A stretch of DNA of 64,000 bases from an uncultured Methanobrevibacter sp. (lineage in GTDB: Archaea > Methanobacteriota > Methanobacteria > Methanobacteriales > Methanobacteriaceae): assembly GCF_946404245.1 (NCBI RefSeq), contig NZ_CAMJCX010000002.1, forward strand, positions 1-64,000, read 5' to 3'. Positions 52,734 through 62,600 of the stretch are shown here, in pieces. A program made the translations under genes and the position numbers. How positions within the stretch are numbered: the first letter of the stretch is position 1; the number at the start of each line of letters is the position of its first letter. The notes under the pieces are model-generated. The model made no database searches, was not told the origin of the DNA, and was given only the letters and a program-made list of their open reading frames with translations.

Positions 52734-53597
52734 ATGATTTTATTAAATGAAGACACAAAATGTTTAGTTCAAGGAATAACAGGTAAGCAAGGTTCATTCC
52801 ATACAGAACAAATGTTGAAATACAATACAAATATTGTTGCAGGACTCACTCCTGGAAAAGGTGGTCAGAAATTCTTAGACAAAGTTCCGATTTTCAATTC
52901 AATGGAAGAGGCTACCGAAGAAGTTGACGTAAATGCTTCAATCATTTTTGTACCTGCAAGATTTGCAAAGGACGCTGCTTTTGAAGCAATCAGACACTTG
53001 GATTTGGTTGTTATCATTTCAGAGCACATTCCGGTACATGACAGTATGAAAATCATGGCTTATGCAAAACAGATGGGAACCACAATTATCGGACCTAACA
53101 CTCCTGGAATCATTTCCCCGGGTGTCGGTAAATTAGGTATCATGCCGACCCATATCTTTTCAGAAGGTAACGTGGGAGTAATCTCCAGAAGCGGTACATT
53201 AACCTATGAAATCGCAAGCGAGCTTACTAATGCAGGAATCGGTCAAAGTACTGCTGTTGGAATCGGTGGAGACCCAGTTACCGGTGACAATTATGTGGAC
53301 ATCTTAAAAAGATTTGAAAAGGATGACCAGACCGAAGCTGTGGTATTGATTGGTGAAATCGGAGGAACTGCCGAAGAAAGAGCAGGCAAATACATTGCTG
53401 AGGAAATGTCAAAACCTGTCGTATCATACATTGCAGGAAGAACCGCACCACCGGGCAAAAGAATGGGTCACGCTGGAGCTATCATTCAAGGATCTTCAGG
53501 TACTGTTGCAAGTAAAACCAAAGCATTGAATGAAGCAGGTGTTGAAGTGGCTCAAAAACCATCAGAAATCGTAGATTTACTTAGAAAGGTAATGTAG
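52734..53597 (+). CDS. sucD: Succinyl-CoA ligase, alpha subunit
   Basis: 287 residues. CoA-binding domain [31 protein letters not shown], and the phosphohistidine loop [19 protein letters not shown] are typical. Part of the partial citric acid pathway feeding 2-oxoglutarate; the beta subunit is elsewhere. Its stop is directly followed by hmgA. Confidence 0.93.
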   Translation: MILLNEDTKCLVQGITGKQGSFHTEQMLKYNTNIVAGLTPGKGGQKFLDKVPIFNSMEEATEEVDVNASIIFVPARFAKDAAFEAIRHLDLVVIISEHIPVHDSMKIMAYAKQMGTTIIGPNTPGIISPGVGKLGIMPTHIFSEGNVGVISRSGTLTYEIASELTNAGIGQSTAVGIGGDPVTGDNYVDILKRFEKDDQTEAVVLIGEIGGTAEERAGKYIAEEMSKPVVSYIAGRTAPPGKRMGHAGAIIQGSSGTVASKTKALNEAGVEVAQKPSEIVDLLRKVM

Positions 53598-54800
53598 ATG
53601 TCTAATCAGGAAATTATTGATAAATTATTAAAAGGTGAAATGAAGCTTTATCAGGTAGATAAGGAAGTTTCAGCTAAAGAGGCAACCGACATTAGAAGAG
53701 AATTTTTAGAGCAGAAATACGATATCGACCTTTCCCACATCTCAAATTATACATTGGACATGGAAAGGGCATCTGCCCGTAACATTGAAAACTCAATCGG
53801 TGTTTTGCAGCTTCCGATGGGAATTGCAGGTCCATTAAAAATCAATGGTGAATACTGCAAAAGGGAGGTTTTTGTTCCTTTGGCAACCTCTGAAGGAGCG
53901 CTTGTTGCATCAATTAACAGGGGAGCGTCAACCATAACCGCTTCCGGAGGAGTTAATGCAAGAGTCGTTTCAGACATAATGACCCGTGCCCCTGCCATCA
54001 AATGTGATGGCGTCGGCGATGCGTTAAAAATCAGGCAATGGTTTATTGATAATTTCGATGAATTAAAAGAAATTGCAGAAAGTACAACTTCACACGGTAA
54101 ACTAATTAAAATAGATCCTATCTTAATTGTTGGAAGCTATGTTTATCCAAGATTTGTTTTCTCAACAGGAGACAGTATGGGAATGAATATGGTGACAATA
54201 GCTTCTGAAAAAATTCTAGAAAAGCTTGCAGAAGAGACCACTGCAACACACATTGCACTGAGCGGTAATGTATGTGTGGATAAAAAACCGGCTGCTATAA
54301 ACATAGTTGAAGGAAGAGGAAAAAGCGTTATAGCAGACATATTAATACCTGAAGAAATTGTATCTAAAAAACTAAAAACAACCGCTGAAGCCATAGTTGA
54401 AGTGAATATTGCTAAAAACCTGATAGGTTCTGCCGCAAGTGGAAGCATGGCATATAATGCTCATTATGCAAATATGGTCGCAGCAATCTTTTTGGCAACA
54501 GGCCAGGATGCAGCCCATGTCGTTGAAGGCTCTTTGGGCATCACAACTGCCGAAAACAGAAACGGGGATTTATATTTCTCTGTAAACTTGCCTGATTTGC
54601 CTGTAGCTACTGTTGGTGGAGGAACTAGCCTTGAAGTGGCTCATGAAGGATTGGAAATTTTAGGCGTAGCAGGTTCAGGCAAGGCTCGTGAATTTGCAGA
54701 GATTGTTGCATCAACTGTTTTAGCAGGTGAATTGTCACTTGTTGGAGCATTGGCAGCAGGACACCTTGCAAGAGCTCACCAAGAACTTGGACGAGGATAA
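53598..54800 (+). CDS. hmgA: HMG-CoA reductase (class I)
   Basis: 400 residues. Substrate and catalytic motifs: ENSIGVLQLPMGIAGPLKI, ATSEGALVASINRGA with the Glu, the Asp/Lys region GDSMGMNMVTIA, and GTVGGGTSL-like VGGGTSLEVAHE with the His later in GHLARAHQELGRG. NADPH-dependent mevalonate synthesis for archaeal isoprenoid lipids. Start ATG directly behind sucD's stop. Confidence 0.96.
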   Translation: MSNQEIIDKLLKGEMKLYQVDKEVSAKEATDIRREFLEQKYDIDLSHISNYTLDMERASARNIENSIGVLQLPMGIAGPLKINGEYCKREVFVPLATSEGALVASINRGASTITASGGVNARVVSDIMTRAPAIKCDGVGDALKIRQWFIDNFDELKEIAESTTSHGKLIKIDPILIVGSYVYPRFVFSTGDSMGMNMVTIASEKILEKLAEETTATHIALSGNVCVDKKPAAINIVEGRGKSVIADILIPEEIVSKKLKTTAEAIVEVNIAKNLIGSAASGSMAYNAHYANMVAAIFLATGQDAAHVVEGSLGITTAENRNGDLYFSVNLPDLPVATVGGGTSLEVAHEGLEILGVAGSGKAREFAEIVASTVLAGELSLVGALAAGHLARAHQELGRG

Positions 54801-54801
54801 A

Positions 54802-55005
54802 ATGGACGACATTTTAGAGGATTTATATCCTGAAATTACTCTCGAAACAGATGATTTGATTATGGAAATATCTGTTAAGAAGGATTATTCTCAAATTGAA
54901 GATTTGGATAAAAGAAAAGAAGAATTTATCAATGATTTAAAAGATTTCATTAATGAATTCAGTGAAACTCCCGAATCAAGGGAGTTCATGGCTTTTTTTG
55001 ATTAG
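54802..55005 (+). CDS. Small acidic protein of unknown function
   Basis: 67 residues from ATG 54802, behind GAGGAT at the end of hmgA; the ORF track start at 54727 lies inside hmgA. Mostly charged helix (DDILEDLYPEITLETDDLIM) without cysteines or membrane segments. Translationally coupled to hmgA, so co-expressed. No family recognised. Confidence 0.5.
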   Translation: MDDILEDLYPEITLETDDLIMEISVKKDYSQIEDLDKRKEEFINDLKDFINEFSETPESREFMAFFD

Positions 55006-55137
55006 TATCTGGATTCATACAAACCTGTATGATTTCCACTATTTTTTTAAACTTCTGAACCAAATTGTTTTGCTTTTTTCTATTGGTAACATTATTAATA
55101 CAAAAAAAATCATTGATTTTACTATATTTTATATAGA

Positions 55138-55779
55138 TTAGTATTTGGAATCGAGTTTTTCAAATACTTTTTTAACATTTACCTTTGTTTCAAAACATCC
55201 TGTTTTTTCAAGCAATACTCCCTGCGGACAAAAATCGGATAACAGCATCATCATCTGATTCAAGTCTTCATGACAGGCCACGCCAAGGACTGCCTGAAAC
55301 TTATTTTCCATCACTATTTTTTTAACAAAACTTGAACCCGGAACAATATATAACTTATATCCTAAAGGTAATGCCTTTTTCTTGATGACTCCTATTGAGC
55401 ATAAACCGCATTCTGTGCAGTTCAAACCTTCTTTTTGCAGTGTTGCAGGACAATCCTTATGTCTAAGACAATGTGGCAGGAAAATCAATGTTTTTTCAGC
55501 AGGAATCTCTTTGAAGCGTTCCCTGTTGATGTCGTCACGAACTCTAATTGCAATATTGTCAATCAAATGCTCATCCAATTTTAGGAAGTGAGCTATTGTC
55601 TTGAACGGGGAGTATAACAGGTCCACTATATACAGCAGGAATCTTGGGAACTTGATCTGGTTTTTACGTGCAATCAGATATCCTAAAATTAAAACTACGA
55701 TAAACAATACTGCAATCAGTATCAGTAAAAATACTACTAACTGACCTAAAAACATGTAGAATGAATCGATGAATAACAT
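55138..55779 (-). CDS. DUF116 family protein
   Basis: 213 residues. N-terminal membrane helices, then the DUF116 domain with conserved cysteines FLPHCLRHKDCPATLQKEG, CTECGLCSIG and GVACHEDLN, which may hold an iron-sulfur cluster. DUF116 occurs in methanogens and other anaerobes next to cofactor or tRNA genes; function unknown. Operon with the two genes that follow in transcription order upstream. Confidence 0.8.
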   Translation of the reverse strand: MLFIDSFYMFLGQLVVFLLILIAVLFIVVLILGYLIARKNQIKFPRFLLYIVDLLYSPFKTIAHFLKLDEHLIDNIAIRVRDDINRERFKEIPAEKTLIFLPHCLRHKDCPATLQKEGLNCTECGLCSIGVIKKKALPLGYKLYIVPGSSFVKKIVMENKFQAVLGVACHEDLNQMMMLLSDFCPQGVLLEKTGCFETKVNVKKVFEKLDSKY

Positions 55780-55788
55780 TTTTGCAAC

Positions 55789-56241
55789 CTAAAATTTTTC
55801 AATGGTGTAATTGTCAAAGTCCTTGTTTAACCTAACGCCTGTCGGTGTCTTCACTATTTCAAGTCCTGATAAACTGTCACAGGAACATAAGACATTCTGT
55901 TCAGGATGGGTTCCTGGAGTAATGTTACAATTCAGGTTTACCATCTCTCCAATTGATAAAACAGTTTCCAGACGTTTTGTTGACGGATGATCTTTATTTA
56001 GAATTACTAACGGTGAGGATTCTTCACGGCCAAGGTATGCCTGTGATCTTATTGCTCTCTTATCTTTTTTAAAGTTTGAAACGGCGATTATGTCATCTGA
56101 CTCTAAAAATTGAACTATCTCTTCATTGTCCTGTGTTGCTATAAACAGCATCTTGTTTTCATATGCAACCTTAACCACGCCTACAATTCCGGTTTCGCCC
56201 TCAAGAAATAGTATTTCATCATTTTTAAAATCAATGTTCAT
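55789..56241 (-). CDS. Conserved hypothetical protein
   Basis: 150 residues from ATG 56241, preceded by AGTGATAAC; the ORF track adds 21 upstream residues. Beta-rich N-terminal half (IGIVGVVKVAYENKMLFIAT-like) with a Cys-Ser-Cys (LCSCDS) near the end. No recognisable family. 9 bp from DUF116, likely one operon with it and the zinc ribbon below. Confidence 0.55.
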   Translation of the reverse strand: MNIDFKNDEILFLEGETGIVGVVKVAYENKMLFIATQDNEEIVQFLESDDIIAVSNFKKDKRAIRSQAYLGREESSPLVILNKDHPSTKRLETVLSIGEMVNLNCNITPGTHPEQNVLCSCDSLSGLEIVKTPTGVRLNKDFDNYTIEKF

Positions 56242-56278
56242 GTTATCACTAAAAATAAAAAAAGAGAGTAAATTAAAT

Positions 56279-56434
56279 TTACTCTGCAAGTTCCACATTG
56301 TCACTTTGACAAGATGGACAAACTACTTTTTTTCCAATTCCTTTAAAGGAATTTCCACAGTCTTTACAATGGTATTTTTTTGTTTTTAATTTTTTCAAAT
56401 CAATATCGGCCATTGGTCCTCCACTAGAGCACAT
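56279..56434 (-). CDS. 51-residue zinc-ribbon protein, missed by the ORF track
   Basis: Reading from the ATG at 56434 gives MCSSGGPMADIDLKKLKTKK, then YHCKDCGNSFKGIGKKVVCP and SCQSDNVELAE. Two CxxC pairs 15 residues apart form a rubredoxin-like zinc ribbon. GGTGAT lies 7 bp before the ATG, so this is a real gene. Similar tiny zinc ribbons occur in Methanobacteriales; role unknown. It leads the operon with the hypothetical and DUF116 genes. Confidence 0.7.
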   Translation of the reverse strand: MCSSGGPMADIDLKKLKTKKYHCKDCGNSFKGIGKKVVCPSCQSDNVELAE

Positions 56435-56472
56435 TTTAAATCACCTGTTATATTATATATAATTATATATTA

Positions 56473-57486
56473 TTAATAGTTTAGTTTTCTGATTTCATTA
56501 ATTTTTGAAAGCGTTTCCTCATCATTTGTCAAATCAAGTTTCAACTCTAAAAAATATAGTAATTGATTATATAGTTTGTTTTCTTCATATTCTTTGATGA
56601 ATTCATTTAAGGTGTCTAAAATAAATGGATTTACGCCTAATTGTATATTCTTATCTTCAATGATTTCAATGCATTCTTTTAGAGATAATTCAAAATCATC
56701 ATTTCTTGATTGGATTGATTTGATTTCTGTATATGCCAAAGGATTTGCTTCGTATTCCATACTGTAAATCAGCAATGCAACTGCAGTTTTCATTTGATTT
56801 TCTTCAATGTAATATTTTGCAAAGTTTCTATAGCATCTTGCAATGTCCTGTGGGTAATATGCATATTGAAGGGCATCTGATGTGCGGATAAAATACTCAT
56901 TGTAGGAATATGTGTGTATTTTATATATTTCTGTCAGTTCAAGGATTATTCTTGCTGAAACCGGATTTATTTTAAGTGCTTTTTTTAAATACTTTTCTGC
57001 CTTATCGTATTGTTGGGTTTCTAAAAGTAAAAATCCGTAAACGTAATAAAGATCAAGCAATGGCTGGTTATCCGGAATATATCTTAATTCCTTTTTAGCT
57101 CCAATGTATTTTCTGAAAATAATTTCCTCAAGGGGATTTGTGAAGTAATGGTATTCGCTTACCTTATCATCTTCAAACATTCCCGGAAAAGTTTCCATGA
57201 ATTCATTAAGTTTTTCTAGGGGTTTTTCATATTTCCCGTTTTCAATATCATAATATATGTCATTTAAGATGTCCATGATAGGATTTTCATTTTGTGAAAA
57301 TTCCATGAACTCCCTTTTTTCATCTTCGCTAAGGCAGTCCCACATTAATCGTGAAATTTCCTTGATAATCTCTATGCCATCCGGATGGTCTTTATAGACC
57401 TCTGCTTGTGCGGATAAGTATTTTCTGTTCAGCTCCTTATTTGAGCCTAAGTTGGATTTGATTTCATTTATTATGTCTTCGTACAT
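56473..57486 (-). CDS. TPR-repeat protein
   Basis: 337 residues from ATG 57486, behind GGTGTTA; the ORF track's first ten residues precede that site. Helical throughout; QQYDKAEKYLKKALKINPVSARI is a clear tetratricopeptide repeat around residues 160-190 and weaker repeats flank it. No catalytic motif. Probably an adaptor in a protein complex; partner unknown. Confidence 0.7.
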   Translation of the reverse strand: MYEDIINEIKSNLGSNKELNRKYLSAQAEVYKDHPDGIEIIKEISRLMWDCLSEDEKREFMEFSQNENPIMDILNDIYYDIENGKYEKPLEKLNEFMETFPGMFEDDKVSEYHYFTNPLEEIIFRKYIGAKKELRYIPDNQPLLDLYYVYGFLLLETQQYDKAEKYLKKALKINPVSARIILELTEIYKIHTYSYNEYFIRTSDALQYAYYPQDIARCYRNFAKYYIEENQMKTAVALLIYSMEYEANPLAYTEIKSIQSRNDDFELSLKECIEIIEDKNIQLGVNPFILDTLNEFIKEYEENKLYNQLLYFLELKLDLTNDEETLSKINEIRKLNY

Positions 57487-57607
57487 TAACACACCAAAAG
57501 TTACTTTAATGGACAAGGTTTTTATATAACCTCTTACCTATTTATATATGTATAAAAATTTAGTTTTATATATATTGTTATTTAAAAAAATTTAAGGTGA
57601 TTATGAA

Positions 57608-59257
57608 ATGGCAAATCAACCAATATTTATTCTTCCTGAAGGGACAGAAAGATATTCTAAAAGAGATGCTTTAAGAATGAATATCACTGCAGCTAAAGTA
57701 TTAGCTGGTATTGTAAGAACCACTTTAGGTCCTAAAGGTATGGATAAGATGTTAGTCAACTCATTAGGTGATGTAACTGTCACCAATGATGGCGCAACTA
57801 TCATGAGAGAAATGGAAATCAATCAACCTGCAGCTAGAATGCTTGTAGAAATTGCAAAAAAACAAGAAGATATTGTCGGAGACGGAACCACTTCCGTTGT
57901 TGTAATTGCAGGTGAATTATTAGCTAAAGCTGAAGAATTATTAGATGATGGTATTGCAACTTCCGTTGTTGTAAAAGGATTCAGAAACGCTACTGCAAAA
58001 GCAGTTGAACTTTTAAACAACATTGCAATTGATGCTGATGATGAAGAAACCCTTAAAAAAGTAGCAGTCACTGCTATGAGTGGTAAAGGATCAGATTACG
58101 CAAAAGAACATTTAGCTGACCTTGTTGTTAAAGCAGCTTTAAGAATTGAAGAAGACGGAAAATCTGACATTGACAACATTAATATTCAAAGGGTTTCCGG
58201 AGATTCTGTAGAAGATTCATTCTTAGCTGAAGGAATTGTAATCGACAAGGCTCCTGTATCCAAAAGCATGCCTAAAGATGTAGAAAACGCTAAAATTGCT
58301 ATCATGAAATATCCTATCGAATTAAAGGATATGAACACCGATACCAAAATTGACATTACAAGCCCTGAACAATTTGAAATCTTTTTACAAAACGAAGAAC
58401 AAATGATTAAGGATTTAGTTCAAAAAATCATTGACTCCGGAGCTAATGTGTTATTCTGTCAAAAAGGTATTGACGACATGGCAGAACACTACCTGAAAAA
58501 AGCAGGAATCATGGCTTACAAAAGAGTTAAAAAATCTGACATGGAAAGAATCGAAAAGGCTACCGGCGCTAAACTCGTCACTGACATTGAAGATTTAACC
58601 GAAGACAAGTTAGGTACCGCAGGCCATGTATATCTTGACAAACTCTTTGACCATGAATTGACCTTCATCGAAGAATGTGAAAATCCAAAAGCTTCTTCCA
58701 TTGTTTTAAGGGGAAGTACCCGTTATGTAACCGAACAAATTGCAAGAGCATTGGATGATGCTTTAGGTGTAGTTGCAGCAACCATTGAAGAAGGAAAAGT
58801 TCTCATTGGTGGAGGAGCTTGTGAAATTGATTTGGTAAAACAATTAAGAGAATACGGTGAATCTGTAAGTGGAAGAGAACAGTTAGCTATCTTAAAATAT
58901 GCTGAAGCTTTAGAAGTTATTCCAAGAACCTTAATCGAAAATGCAGGTTTAGACACCATCAACTTAATTGCTGATTTAAAAGCTGCTCATGAAGACTCCA
59001 AATTCATTGGAATCAACGTATTTTCAGGCGAAGTAGTTGACATGAAAGAAGCTGGAGTTATCGAACCTTTAAGAGTTAAAATCCAAGCGCTTCAATCTGC
59101 TGGAGAAGCTTCTGAAATGATTTTACGTATTGATGACATGATTGCAGCAAGAAATGCATTGAACTCCACCGGACCTGATGAGTCTGGTAACGATGCAAGT
59201 GGTATGCCTCCAATGCCAGGTGCTGGCGGTATGGGTGGAATGCCTCCAATGATGTAA
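57608..59257 (+). CDS. ths: Thermosome subunit (group II chaperonin)
   Basis: 549 residues. [35 protein letters not shown] and [17 protein letters not shown] are chaperonin motifs, and the C-terminus is Gly/Met-rich ([18 protein letters not shown]). It forms the double-ring ATP-dependent folding machine of archaea. Start after GGTGATTATGAA, stop within a terminator hairpin. Confidence 0.96.
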   Translation: MANQPIFILPEGTERYSKRDALRMNITAAKVLAGIVRTTLGPKGMDKMLVNSLGDVTVTNDGATIMREMEINQPAARMLVEIAKKQEDIVGDGTTSVVVIAGELLAKAEELLDDGIATSVVVKGFRNATAKAVELLNNIAIDADDEETLKKVAVTAMSGKGSDYAKEHLADLVVKAALRIEEDGKSDIDNINIQRVSGDSVEDSFLAEGIVIDKAPVSKSMPKDVENAKIAIMKYPIELKDMNTDTKIDITSPEQFEIFLQNEEQMIKDLVQKIIDSGANVLFCQKGIDDMAEHYLKKAGIMAYKRVKKSDMERIEKATGAKLVTDIEDLTEDKLGTAGHVYLDKLFDHELTFIEECENPKASSIVLRGSTRYVTEQIARALDDALGVVAATIEEGKVLIGGGACEIDLVKQLREYGESVSGREQLAILKYAEALEVIPRTLIENAGLDTINLIADLKAAHEDSKFIGINVFSGEVVDMKEAGVIEPLRVKIQALQSAGEASEMILRIDDMIAARNALNSTGPDESGNDASGMPPMPGAGGMGGMPPMM

Positions 59258-59298
59258 AATTTTAAAAAATTTTTACATTTTTCTTTTTTTTAATTTTT
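59252..59298 (+). terminator. Hairpin and oligo-T terminator after the thermosome gene
   Basis: ATGTAAAA...TTTTACAT, an 8-bp stem that includes the stop codon, followed by TTTTTCTTTTTTTTAATTTTT. Confidence 0.6.
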
Positions 59299-59678
59299 CG
59301 TACTTATTTTTAATTATACTCGATTATTTTATTTGATTTTTGTTCTAACTCAAATATAATCTATGTTTTTAGTTGTTATAGGTTTAAATCATAGGGTATT
59401 TTATATGATAAGCACTACAATTACTGTTTATATTATAATATAGTTAAGTAACTTTAATTTTCATTTCATATAGTTTAATCCTTTTAGAACGATATTCAAG
59501 TATAATTTTGCTTAACTTTTCATTTTCATTAAGTTTTAAACTTATTTTTTAAAAATAATTGAGTATAATCCTTTTTTCTAAATAAAAAGGTTTATATAAC
59601 ATCTTTGCAATAAATATTGTTGAAGTGAGAATGTAAACTCACGGGATGTTTAAAAAATTGTTATGGAGGTAAAATATT
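59299..59678 (+). promoter_or_regulatory. 380-bp AT-rich upstream region of the large surface protein
   Basis: No ORF is supportable here. AAAGGTTTATATAACAT (59587-59603) is a good TATA/BRE-like site. The leader contains the hairpin GTGAG-AATGTAAA-CTCAC (59625-59642) and GGAGGT at 59665-59670 before the TTG start. Confidence 0.45.
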
Positions 59679-62600
59679 TTGAACAAACAATTATTACTCA
59701 CTGCTTTTTTGGCGCTTATTGTAGTATTTTCTGTTAGCGCTGTATGTGCAAGTGAAGTAAGTGTTACAGATTCATATGCTACAAGCTTAGTAGATGACAC
59801 ATCAGATGTTTCAGTCCCATTGGAGAAAACTGCTGATTCATCAGAAATTTCTGTATCTAGTGATTCAAATGTTGATAATGATTCATCTAAAGTTTCTCTA
59901 TCAAGTGAAGAAGTTTTAGGATCTGAAAATTCAAATACTTTATCAACAGTAACGTATTCTAATGATGATGGTGAAAATGGGGTTACCAGTTTATCTGTAT
60001 CATCTGATGATGTATATGGTGACTCTGGTAATGTTTCTTCTACTGTAGACATAGCAGATACCATCAAATCAAGTGATATTTCTAAATATTATAAAGGAAG
60101 CACAAAATACACTGCAACTTTTACAGATGAGCAAGGAAATGTATTGGCTAACACCAATGTTAAGATAGTATTGAATGGTGTTACAAAAACTGTAAAAACT
60201 AATGCGAATGGTGTTGCTTCCCTCGCAGTTGATCTTAAACCTGGTACTTATAAGGTTGTTGCAACTAATCCGGTGACCGGTTATCAGAAAACCAACACTT
60301 TCAAGGTTTTAACAACAATTAAGGCAAGCGATGTTACTAAGGTTTATACTGATGCTAAAAAATTCACAGCAACATTTTTAAAAAGCAATGGAAAGGCTTT
60401 AGCTAACAAAAACGTTAAGTTTAAGATTAATGGTAAAACTTATACTGTAAAAACTAATAGTAACGGTGTAGCTAGTCTGTCAATGACCAATCTCAAGAAA
60501 GGTACTTATAAGATGATTTCTTACAATACTGACGGATTAACCAAAACCAATACTGTAAAGGTAGTCAGTTCAACTACTTCAAAATTAACTGCTAGTGCAT
60601 ATAATTTCCTTAAAAGCACCAGCACTAAAAAAATCAAAGTTAATTTGCTCAACGGTTTAGGTTATGCACCTGGATCAGGTAAAATTATTAAATTTACCGT
60701 AAACGGTAAAACTTATACTTCTAAAACTAATAGTAATGGTAATGCTTATTTGACATTGCCTAATTTAGCTAACGGTGTTTATACTGTAAAATATAAATTC
60801 GATGGAAATGCTTTTTACAAGGCATCAAGTACTTCAAGCAAAGTTACCATCCTTCCAAGTAAAACACCTACTTTCACAGTTAAAAGTGGTACTACTTTTG
60901 GAAACGGTGCTGGAACTTCATTTAAAGTTGCTTTAACATCCGGTAGTGTTCCTTTAGCTAGTAAAACTGTTACTTTAACTTTAGATGGAAATACATATAC
61001 TAAAACTACTGATAGCAATGGAGTGGTTTCATTACCTATCTCCCTGGCTGTTGGTAAATATACTTTAACATATAATTATAAAGGCGATTCATTTTTAAAT
61101 GAAAAAACTGCATCATCTGAAATAACCGTTAAGGAAAGGGCTCCTACTACCATTAAATGGAGTAAAGGAACTTTTGAAGCAGGATCTCAAACTTTCAGAG
61201 TATTCTTAAAAGACTCTGACGGTAACGGTATGGGCGGCGAAACTGTCAAGTTAACAGTCAACGGCAAGACATATTCTGTAACCACTTTCACAAACGGATG
61301 CGCTTCATTTGATCTAAATTTACCTGCAGGAAACTATACTGCAACATTTAATTATGAAGCAACCGGCGATAACGATAACGCTCCAAGTAGCTATAGTAAA
61401 TCCGTAAGCATCATTGCATCTGAAAATGGTTTAGCAGGTTACGGGTACTGGCTTTTCGGTGGAGATATGAAAAGTGTCGATTTAAGTAGTTTGGCTTCTA
61501 AAGGAACTACAGATTTATTCCTGAATTATTTCGCTGTAGAAAAATGGGGTAAATCCAGTGTTGAGTCTTGGATTGCTTCTGCAAATAAATATGGAATGAG
61601 AGTTCACATTTGGATGCAAACCTTCTATGACGGTGGTTGGATTAATCCGGTTAAAAACGGCAGTCCTAACACAGCATACTTCAATCAGGTAATCAATGAG
61701 GCTAAGGAATATGCTTCCCTTAAAGGAGTTGCAGGTATTCACTTTGATTATATGAGATATCCTGGTACTGCTTATAAAACCACTGGGGGTACTGCAGCTA
61801 TCAGTCAATTTGCTAAATTAGCATCACAAGCACTTCATGCATTGGATCCACATCTCATCGTATCCTGTGCGGTCATGCCTGAAACTACAAGTAATGCATA
61901 TTATTACGGTCAGGACATGGCAGCAATCAGTTCATACATGGATGTAGTTGTTCCTATGATTTACAAAGGAAATTACGGTAAATCCACTTCATGGATTACC
62001 ACCACAACCAAATGGTTTGTTGATAACTCCAAGGGTGCTGTAATCTGGTCTGGAGTACAATCATATAAATCTGATGATGATGTTACAAAATTGTCCACCA
62101 CTGATTTAACCAAGGATGCTCAGGCAGGAGTCAACGGTAAGGCAACTGGTGTTATGATATTCAGATGGGGTATAACCAATTTTGTTGACTTTAATTCATT
62201 AACTGGTAAAGTGACTCCTAGTTCTTCCAGTTCTAGTTCATCAAGTTCCTCTAGTTCCAGTTCAACCAGTTCCTCAACTGTAACATTAGCAAATATTTTA
62301 ACTGCAGCAGATACCTTGAAAAGTACAATATCTTCAACCGGTGCAGTGCCTTCAAAAGTCACTGTTGGTGGAGTAAGTTACACAACTCCTCAATTCTTAT
62401 ATATGATGGCACAGGCTGTAGTAAACCTTAATAATGGAAAAACTTCTGCAGTTTCTGTATTGTCTGCTTCAGCACCTGCAAATTCAGCCGGTGACTCTGA
62501 AGGTCAGTTAAGTTTAGAGGATTATGTTGATGTGGCAACAAGATTGGCAAATTACATCTCAACTCATAAACAGGCTCCTAATTATGCAAGTTCAACATTA

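Noticed and set aside
59639-60067. 142-aa minus-strand ORF at the start of the surface protein.
   Set aside because: Shadow of the Ser/Asp-rich region; codon use favours the plus strand.
62218-62277. Ser-codon run as a DNA repeat or CRISPR-like array.
   Set aside because: It is the poly-Ser linker of the surface protein; no CRISPR array (regular repeats with unique spacers) is seen anywhere in the window.
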